Assembly: GCA_025618425.1 (NCBI GenBank)
Contig: CM046838.1
Coordinates: forward strand, 18,908,880 to 18,972,879
Reading direction: 5' to 3'
Origin: Heliocidaris tuberculata
Lineage: Eukaryota > Echinodermata > Echinoidea > Camarodonta > Echinometridae
Length of the DNA stretch: 64,000 nucleotides
Shown here: one piece after another, positions 40,682-51,700 of the stretch
Position numbering within the stretch: the stretch's first letter is position 1
How the letters are laid out: each line of letters begins with the position of its first letter
Notes under the pieces: generated by a model
The model's database searches: none
Told to the model about the DNA's origin: nothing
The model's input: only the letters and a program-made list of their open reading frames with translations
Position numbers and translations under genes: made by a program

Positions 40682-42663
40682 TGGGGCTGCACTTTTTTGA
40701 GTAGACACGTATCATAAAATCTCCGAAAAAGGTTTGAAATTGTCATTATTCAAATGAAATCAAATCCGCCCCGCCCCCCCCCACTTTCAAAAAAAAAAAA
40801 ACACTCCGCGGTCCCTGTTATGGGATATGGAGATAAAACCCTGTTTTATTAATGGCGCATTTGGTTGTGAATTTTTTTATCATACGCAGGGAATGTGCTT
40901 AATGGATACACCTTTTTAAATTGAGGCCAAAGATCCGAACGATACGCTTTCCGAAATGATTGGATTATTCAACCGATGCAATTGATTGGGCAAAGTGAAC
41001 AATTAAATAGGTCAACCTGAATCGATTTGGCTTACCTAAATGATATTGGCCCAGTTACCTGGCTAATCTATTAAAGATAAACTGAGCATGTTGCACAAAA
41101 CTTGCGTTTAATCGCAACTCCTAAAACTCAAACGCAAGTCCTTAATGCGCACTTCTGATTGGCTGAAAATAAAGTTGCGTTTGATTTTCATGAGTTGCGT
41201 TCAAACGCAAGTTTTGTGCAACGGGCCCTATAAACAGTGTATTCCGGGCAGTATTGCGGTCAGTAGAATATACCCAAACAATGAAAGTAGCGGGTGCAAG
41301 AATCTTTGAATGGGAGGGGGCAAAAGTACGTGTCCCCAGCCCAACCGGATCCTGCACCAAATAAATATAATTCTAAAGATAATAATCACCATGACATAAA
41401 CAATTAGAAAATCCCATTTTTCTGTTATTGCAGCTGATCGAGCGATGTTGGAACATCAACCCGGCACAACGACCCCACTTTTCTCAGATCCGACAAACGT
41501 TACACAGCATCAACCCCAGTAAGCTGAGTCCCGTGGATTTGATGATGCAGCTCATGGAGAAATACTCACGCCATCTCGAGTCGATTGTCGCCGAGAGGAC
41601 ACAAGATTTATTGTTGGAGAAACAGAAGACAGATAGACTACTTTACAGTGAGTAGTAATCACTGTATCTACCTTTTCCTTATTCAGCAAACTGTTTGTCT
41701 ATATAAAATGTTACACTCACAATTAAAGTCTCGAGGATGGTTGCGCGCAAGATTTCATTTCCAATAATTATACTAGTTTTTGAAATATATTTTGTCGCAA
41801 ATCATAACCCAAACATCTCTTTACACAACTCCTCTTCTCGTTAGAGAGAATTACTATGAGCAATGCATTCTCTTTTCTATTTTATTTGCTATTTCAATGA
41901 GACTAGAAAAGTGGTATAAGGTCATCACATTCAATTTCGTTTCGTTGGTGGTGCAACATTATCTGAGCAGCAGCAATCAATTGGATTGGCCTATTCAGGA
42001 CTCTCCTTGTGGGGACTGATGGCTTGCCCAGCTGTCAACAACTATCTGCTGATACCTGAAGTGGCAATTGTTTGCAATTGCATAATATATACCTCCGAAA
42101 AACAAATAATTCTGCACCATATAGAGTACTTTTAAAAGAAACAACGTGGAAGAGAATATCCTGGATGGTTAATTCGTATACTAATGGGTGAATACCAAGT
42201 AGTTCGTATACAATAGATGAGTTAGTTATCCGAACTGCGGGTTGTGCAATTATAGTGCGAAACCATATCAATTGACGCCATTACGAAGTTAGCTTAGACA
42301 TACCCAAGTCAAACGAACCTCATCAGACCCACAACAGATTGAACAAAAGAAAAATAAATTGCCCAAAATGGCGTCAATTTGGAGTCGGTTTGGGATCGGT
42401 TTGGAGATGTCATTGAGTAAATTGGCGGATGAAAATAATTAAAACATAAATGTTGTTTCTTTCTGCAGGCATGTTACCACAGCCTGTAGCAGATGACCTG
42501 AGGCAAGGGAACACTGCTAAGGCGGAACAATATGAATCATGTACTATTTTCTTTAGGTGAGTAACATTAAAATATATATATATATATATAGGTATGCTTT
42601 AACAGTGTGTCTATATTCACAGAAAGCTGAAACGTTTGTTCTGTCAGCTCCTTGGGGGTAAAG

Positions 42664-42713
<50 letters not shown>

Positions 42714-45700
42714 TCTTTCTGACTGTAATCACTCCATTCTTTCAAATAAAAGCGAGCCCTAGAGCTCCGCTTTCAATGTCAAAACGGTTATTCTAAAATA
42801 CTCATTTTCGAAAGTCTGTTACAACATTCAAGGGTCATTGGAGAATGTGCCGTAACTACGATTTTTCCGTCCATCGATTTACCGATGGGAAACCCTGTTA
42901 GATTCTGTAGAAAGTATTCAAATATACATGATCCAGGTCCTGGATAGGATGTCGTAATACTAAGGGGTTACTAGGCTAATAACTCCTTGGTGATACTTGG
43001 GTGTAAAACAAGCTGAGAAGAATGGATGCGACTCGGAGCACGCAACACTGTTAAACGTCATTAGTGATACGAAAGTGCTCTCTTAAAAATATATTGTCAT
43101 GAATGTTGAACGAACTCTACCGTCTTTTCATGAATTAACTTGATTCGGATTGTGAATCTTTAAGAGCATAATTATATATTAACAGATGAATCCGTTAAAT
43201 TTACTTATCCTTATTCTAATTATATTCTTACAGCGATATTGTAGGTTTCACAAGTCTTTCCAGTACGAGCTCACCTTATGAGGTAGTAGCACTGCTCAAT
43301 AAACTCTATGTCACATTCGACTCCATTATTGACAACTACGACGTCTATAAGGTCGAAACCATTGGCGATGCATGTAAGTTTGTCTCTTTGTTAGTTTTTC
43401 TACTATCATGTCATTTATTTGGAAAAGCCATTGCTTAGACTGACAACTTTCACTGTGGATGATAACCCTTGTGGCAGATGGATCTGGGGAGCATAGGGAC
43501 ACATTCCCACCCTCCCCCTCCCCTTGGCAATACCCAATTTGCATAAATTGTGGTATACGTTGAGTGCAATTAATGTACCCCCAAATTGTGCCCCATCCCA
43601 GACTGGGTACTGATATTTCTAATGCTACTACTTCTACTACTATCCGATACAAAAAAACACATAGCAACATAAAACTATTTTATACGTTATATCGCCCCAC
43701 ATACTAAGATTGTTAGTTTATGATCGTAAGAAATATTTGATTTTTTGTATGATTATGCTACTTCTAGGTATTCGTAACCCAAGGGAGATTGACAGGTGTA
43801 TATTGAGAAATGTAATCATATTCTTCAATGATTTAAGCAGATAGTGATTCCAATCACTAGCGTAGCCGGGGGGGGGGGGGGCAGGGGCAGACTGCCCCCT
43901 GACAACTTTTGACAAAAAAATGTGCCCCCTTTTAGAACTGATAATTTTTTTTTTTTTGCTTGTCAGAGAATTATGGAGGAAAACTGGACCCCATAAAATC
44001 TGAACCCCCCCCCCCACTGAGCGACTGCTGGAGCTCTGGCGAGAAGAAAAAAAATATGAATCTCCCTCCTAGCACCAAAGATGTCAGCCCTGCATTTGTG
44101 TGCCCCCCCCCTTTTTTTTTTAAACAAAATCCTGGCTACACCACTGATTCCAATGTTTGCTTGCCAAATATCTAGAGGTAATGTGTTATCACGATTTCTC
44201 TCGTTTTCTACTCCCCCCCCCCCCCCCCCCCAATTTTCAGATATGGTCGTGTCGGGAGTCCCGAAGAAGAACGGGCACAAGCACGCGGGGGAGATCGCCA
44301 GCATGGCCCTCGATCTGGTCGAAGTATGCGAGACGTTCGTTATCCCTCACCGGCAGGATCAGAAGTTGAGGATTCGAGCGGGAATCCATTCAGGTCCTAA
44401 ACTCATTTACTTTTGATTGCGTCTTAAATTCACATTCTGCATGAATTAGATTTTAAATAACGTTACTTGGTATGCGTGCATAAATGAAAAGAGGATGGAA
44501 TAACGTATACTATAATGCAAACATGGCAAATGCGCGGTAGACTATTTATTATCACTAAATAAGCAGTGGTAAGTTACATTAGTGAGTGTCTAAAATGTAT
44601 TTCCAGTATCATTCAACTAGTATGCCTATAAATGCAAGTAAATGTGAACAATAATGTTTCATTTGCATTCTCTTCTCTCCCCTCTCTCTCCTTTTCCTTT
44701 TCTCCTTTTTTCAGATCTCTTTCTCTCTCTTTCACTCACTCGAATTGTTAGGAGCAATCATTGCTTTTTTGTCATTACCTGAACCTGTACCCTCTGCCCA
44801 AAGAATATCCGGATATTACAGAATGAAGATGGATTAAAAGTAACATTGGTGTTAACACGTTTATATATTTTATACTTCAGGTCCAGTTGTAGCGGGAGTA
44901 GTCGGCCTCAAAATGCCTCGGTACTGTCTCTTTGGAGACACCGTAAATACAGCCTCAAGGATGGAGTCAACAGGAGAAGGTAAACAAAACTTGGTCGGAA
45001 TTCACAAAGATGGATTAAGACCTAAACCGTGGTGTAAACCACCGCTTCGCTGTGGGAGGGCAAGAAAGCCCTAACCCTCCCTTTGTTTTTGTTAAATTTG
45101 GGGGTTTTTTTGATAAACAGCCGAGCAAAAAATGTGTTCTTTATTATTTGAGTTCTTACTATTTTGGCCGCCCAAAGCATATCAGTGTTTTATTTAAACC
45201 ACGGTTTAAGTTTAAAATACCAGAGGTTTGCTAGACAGAGCAAGACACAACGTATGCAAAGTGGATTCCTCCCCTACGAATTGTAAACAGCTCTTCACTA
45301 AGGATTATCGATAAATTTGAATCCATAAGTAAACAACAGGTATCTTCAAAGTTGCAAGATATTGCTCTTAACCTACAATAAACGTGGGGAACACTCGGAC
45401 GCAACATAGATACTGTTGAAGACCCTACTGAAATAAACAAGGAGATAAGCTATAAACTTCTACGAATTCTTCACATATACTTGGTGCCTTTGACGACCCG
45501 AAAGGAGTCCGACGCTCGCCCCCCCCCCCAACAAAAAAAACAGGCAACAAGAGGAAATATAGCATGAAAAATATGTTAAAAATCTGTTTTAACTTACCAA
45601 CAAATGTTTGACAATTGTAGACTAGGACTGAAATCTAGGACTCACAGATACCTGGATAAAAATTGTTGTGTTGGAACTATGTAGAGTCTCCATCGCATAA

Positions 45701-48700
45701 TTATGAAGTTCCAATTTACATCAGCACATATCCACATAATTTTGTTGAATGTTCTCCAACGGGAACGTAGTTGTAGCGAAAACTATCCAAATAAAGTCTG
45801 GACCACGGAAGAACTTGAAGTCGACTATAATCTATGATAATCTATGATAACTAGTTAACTATGATAATCCGGAGCTCAAGAAACAAAAATCAGATGACTG
45901 GAGATAATCCACTGAATAGAAAGTCTCACAAATGTACTTAAGTTTCATGAACAACTCATGATTATCCTTGATGTTGAGGCTTGCACGACATAGCAACAAC
46001 CGGCATTCAGTCTACTGAAATACCATTTTTGTTGAAGGGTGACTTTCCGGGCGATTTAGGGTGATTCTGTCCCAGTTGCCATGAGAATATAATTGACATT
46101 TCTCTCTAAAAGATCTGGGCATCAGGTGTGTGGATGAAGATGGTATGCAGGGTGAAAAAATGACATGTCCAAGTATGCAGTATTAAATTGTCAGATGTTC
46201 AAAAGAAGCTCCACACACTTTATCCATGTTACAGGTGCATCTCTGTTCAATCTCCAGAAGCATCCATTACTTCGAATATGATTGTGAACAGGCCATTTCA
46301 TCATATTTTTCTTAAATCCTATGCATGCTCCCGAACAAATTTTGCTCTTGAAAACTTCGAAAGCTTGCTAGAATTTGTCTGAACGAGCTAGCAAGTGCAA
46401 ACTAAATTTCGATCAACAACAACAACTAAATATCGAACATTGGACAGGGAATTACAGCTATTTGATAGCAGTAAATATTCACGAACGGCGATGTTACCTG
46501 TAACGGATGTTTTGTTTTTCACGAACATAAAATGGGGATGATGAAAATAAGCAAATTGTGAAAGCTGATGTCTATTATACAAATAAATAATAATACATAT
46601 ATTTTTTTGTATTATTCGCCACTGTTGGGGCAAATATATCGTGCGAATTGTAATTCGGGGAAAGCTACGTGTTGCTGTTATAAGTATATCGTTATTGTAA
46701 ATTTGATGGATTTTTTTTTTCACTATATATATAGCGCTGAAAATCCAAGCAAGTGACTTTTGTGTGAAACTCTTGGAAGAACTTGGCGGCTACACGATAG
46801 CAGAGAGAGGGGAAATGCCTGTCAAGGTAAGGAAATAGGCTGGGGCGTTGTTTGAAATTTAGTCCACTCTCCCCATCCTCCATTTATAGTGGGATAGCCA
46901 CTCCTCAGCAGAGATCTACAGGGCTTCATAGTCTGTTGGGATAAACAAATGGAAGTTATCTCCATGTAAAATGATACGAGTCAAATCCTCAGCAGATAGG
47001 TAGATTTTCAATTGAAGAAAACCTGACAACAATCATAAGCGCGTTCATATTTCTAAAATTACATCTGTTTTTCCATGAAATAGCTCAATTTGGATAATAG
47101 AGTATATTCAATAAAACTACAATAATACCATATTGATTTCTATATTCGTAATCCTGAAGAAAATTGTTATTTAGTTTTCTGCAATTGTTCTTGAGTTTAT
47201 GGACGGAATATGTAAAATAGGATTAATATTGCTACCGACATTGGTAACTGCCAAAGTCTTTCATCGTGCCTGAATAGTCGTACAAGGACATCACCCCCTC
47301 CCCCCCCCCCCCGATCTCTATTAGCATCTCGGAAAACTAAGCCACTGCACCAGTGATAATTATTTCCTTCTGACAACAACCCCCTGAGGATTACGATTTT
47401 CTTCTTCTATTGATCCCGTTACTATCAAAGCTGGTACCATGTCCCCTTAGAGAGAAATAAAGATTATTCTTAGGCATTAACGGTCTATGATTTTCATGCA
47501 GGGCAAAGGAGTTATGGTGACGTACTGGGTGGAGGGCAAGACGGAAAGGAGAAGTAGTGGTTCAGACGATATCAGAACAGATGCTCAAATCATAGACTTA
47601 TCGCCTTCACCTCATCGTCACCAGCAAGATGCGGAAGAGGACCAACATCGGCAGCCTCCGGCACAACGACAATCAACGATTAAAAACAATTTAACTGCCA
47701 ACAGCGTCAACAGTGTGTTTTTGGACGAGGACGATCCGGCTAACAACAATGTCACGACCCCGTTGCGCGGACCAGAGAACGGGGACGCGATCAACATGAT
47801 GAAGCCAGGACTTAAGAAGCCGAACTCGCCGTCGAGCGGGAACAGGAACAGCCACATATCACTTCCGGGTGAGCTCATAGATTTGACCTCTGTGTGCAAT
47901 GAAGGTTTTGTAGGGGAGCCGGATGAGACAGGTGCATGCAGTAAATATGACTGTCCGGAAAGGCTTGGTCTTGTTGAGGATATTTTATAGAGCTAGAAAT
48001 ACGTGGGAGGGGACATTTTAAAGAGACTTTACAAGTCTTTACACAATGTAAGAGCAATATTACAACATTCTGCAGGAAAATAAAAGAGAAATTATGCAAG
48101 CTTTCTGGTCCCTGTTTCATAAAACTTGTTATCAATAACAACTACCCCATTTCTATGACAAATTTGCTCTTACCCAATCAGATTCAAGGATTTCATTAGC
48201 TTATAACAATTATTGTAACTTGTTTATATAACAAGTTTTATGAAACGGGGACTTGGACTGTTGAAAATACATAATCAGATGACGATAACACTGTCCTATT
48301 GAATACACTGTCTGTATTCTGATAGTCTCGGCTGTTCTAACATATTTTTGTGAAGTACTCCAGGAAAGCTTACTATCACTATACAGACCATGCTAAATAA
48401 TAAGGTATGATCAATGTTAAGCCTTTTTCTGCAATCAACAGTCCTGTACGCTGAGCTTTAGAACAAAATAGTTCTTAGGAGGATGACGAGGGGATAGAAC
48501 GAGTGGAGAGACAAAGAGGGAGATATCGAGAGGGAGAGAGAGAGAGAGAGCTGGATAGAGGAGAGAGAGCGAGAGAGAGAGAGAGAGAGAGCGTGATGGT
48601 GCGCAAGACAGAAATAGAGAGTGAAACAGAAGGAGATAAAAGAAAAGGAGAGGATAGACTCAAAGGGTGACAGAGAACAGAAATGGGAAAGAGAAAATCA

Positions 48701-51700
48701 GAAAACTTATTTAACCTGGGCCCAGTCTTATAAAGAGTTTCGATTGATTACAAATAATTTGCAATTGATATCAATCGCAACTCTGTACTTACGAGATATG
48801 AGATTAGAAATTTTGCGATTGATTGGAGGACTTGCGATCGATTTGAATCAATCGCAAGTCCTTATAAGACGGGGCCCAGGTGAATAAAACTAGGTTTTCT
48901 TCTTGTATATGTGGAAGTACGTCAACCTATAAAGTTTGTATGTAGTTAAGTTAATGACATGTGAAAAATATCCAGTTTCATTTTCACGTTAGTTTAGGGT
49001 GAATAACAAAGAGAATTTAGTGACCATAATTGAACTCGGAACTTTAAAAACCTGTTTATCGATATCTCACAGGCAAATTTCTTTCCCTTTTACTGTGCAA
49101 TATATCAAATAATCCGATAATATTAAAACATTTATTATATCTCGTGGACAAAATATAGCTATGATGTTATGTATAATGTTAATATATGTAACAAACGCAA
49201 TATTTTCCTTTGAATAATCAATCAGACGGAAAAGCAGTAAAACTAAGTAAGTGCTCGAATTTTAAAAGTCATTTTATTTTGCTTTATATTCCCCCTTTTG
49301 CTATTATAAAAAAAATGGTAAAAGTGATATTTTATATGTAAGTCTGATTGTGAATATTAAAGTATTGATACACACCAAAAAATGATTTTAAATGTATTCA
49401 TGCATGCCATTTTGATTTATATATGATTTCATCATTTACAACACAAAAAAGTGCGACACCTTTGTATTTAAATCTAACTGGAGTATGCATGTATAAATGA
49501 AGGCGAATGTAAAAGTTCTAAAGGATCGAATCAATTATAAACTCTAAACATCGAACAATGCTGACTACGCTTTTAAATCCCATCTAGCTTGAGTCGAAGC
49601 AGTCATTAAATCAGAAGCAGCTTGATTATACATGAAATATTTTCTTTACGAAACACCAACTTTACCGGATGCCACAGATATCCTATAAATGGCTAATGAT
49701 TCTCTGTAACGAAGCCAATTTCAGAATTACACCGCTCCTCATTTATACATGTATATGACCTACTTAAAATCCCATTGTTGTCGTTATACACAGTGCCATA
49801 GCAAGTTTTTATTTTATCCCCTGCGTGTGTGTGTGAAAAGATAGTAGACATAACTATATTACGAAGGTTACCGATGATTTTTAAACTAAACGTCTCGGTA
49901 TATTTATATGATATTGTTCCTAGTCAAACATAATCTTTTTTTTTATGTATTCATGATGCACTCTGCAAAGCTCAATCACCACTTTTCTTTTTTTCCCCAC
50001 ATTATTTTCCACTTTTATAGATAACCACTCCAACAATATATCTTTGCCAGGTATTATCATTATCTGTTAAACTCATTTTGTCGGTGCGAGATCAAAGGCT
50101 ATTGTGATCTCACTCTCTTTCTTGTACTCTGCCGCTGGTCTACGAGGTCTTCATATATCTCTTATAGTCAGAAATATGTCAATATATAACCGTTATTACA
50201 ATTTACTGTCTGCAGATTTTTTTCTGCTTAATTCTATTGTACTAACCACGAGCATATGTAGTATTTTTCTTCTTCAAATTATTTGACTACTTTCAACTCT
50301 TTTTAATGTTTTTTTTTAAATTACTGTTTTAATATAGAAACTTCATTTGTGGTACACTGACGTATGTAATATACGTTTCTTGTCAAGGATTTCTATTCAG
50401 TGAAACTTTCCGGTTTGGCTTGTTCCTTAATCTGTTAATGCTTAATGTATATTGCGCTGCAATTTTTTTTTTAAACGAATGCAACATGCAAACATCCCTT
50501 GCAAAATTAAGTATCCGATCAGAACTAATGTTTGAAGGTACTACTTTGTATTTTTCAATAGTTTGGGCTACGCAAAATTAAAGCGAAACAAGGTTCGTGC
50601 ACGAGAACCAAAAATGAAAAAAAAAAGAAAAAAAGAAACAACAAATAGACACGAGTGTCATGTTCCTTACAAGAAATGAACATGGAGATATAAACAACTG
50701 TCACTGTACGTGAGTTTGCCCCAGGGTTATTAAAACAGAATGAAAATAAGAGGGGCATTTTTATTTCAACAAAATGAAAGATAAAGTTTCCTCGTGTTAT
50801 CCACATTGTTTTTTTTTTTTTTTTTTTTTTATTTAAAGCATTTTCATGATGATGTAGGCAAAAACCAATGTCTTCCATTTCACTTAGGAATTTAATAATA
50901 CTGTTAATCACCTTTGTCCAGCTCAGCTTGTACTATAACAAGCATTGCAATGTGTTCTTTTTCTTTATACTCTGGTAAATGACAGTATGTCAGAGGAAGA
51001 GTTTAAGTAGATCTTTCGCATTAATCATGTCCTATTGAATACGATGTCACAATATACATATTATATACACGCATTGTCTTTTCTCCTCCTACAATATGCT
51101 TTTGTTTATATTAAAAAAGCACTTAATGTCCAATAAAGTGTAATGTCGTTGCATTGACTGAAAATATAAGGCCTGTACTTCATTTTGCTTTTCATTGTGC
51201 ATGCTGAAGGTTCAACAGTTGTGCGGTATGAATATTTTTCCCCAATATATTTTTCATTCGTTGCATGTACAGTACTTCATCATATTTAGCATGCCCAACT
51301 ATTTATGTATTGTGATTGCATGTCTTTATATTTAAGAAGTAATTATGCATAAAGCATGCAACAACAAAAAATGCGGCAAGAACTTTACAATTTTATCAAA
51401 GAGAACAGAAGAAAAGGTGCACCCTGACGTTAAACAATTTCAGCATTTTATTATTCACGATTAAAATAATGACCAGTATTGATACTCACATTCTAACCAT
51501 TTGTCTATAATCTTTACCAATTATAGAATATTAAACTGATAGTTCTTAAATTTTAGTAACATCCCTGCCCGGCAGGAAATATAGCACTGAAGAAATTCGA
51601 TTCCATACTAATGATCTATTTATCATTTTGTGTAAAAAAAATAAAGAAGTATAGTCGCAGCAGTAATTTCAAGAATTAATCATCATGATCATTAACATCA

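Larger units (their letters stand above)
40051..41433. other. Intron, exon 9 to 10
   Basis: 1.4 kb with the candidate cassette exon (40212-40382), a 30-base poly-G run (40651-40680), poly-C (40771-40782) and a foldback element (41091-41222). Confidence 0.75.

Noticed and set aside
47618..47899. Minus-strand frame over the cyclase tail
   Set aside because: Antisense shadow of exon 16, whose + strand frame follows directly from the catalytic domain.
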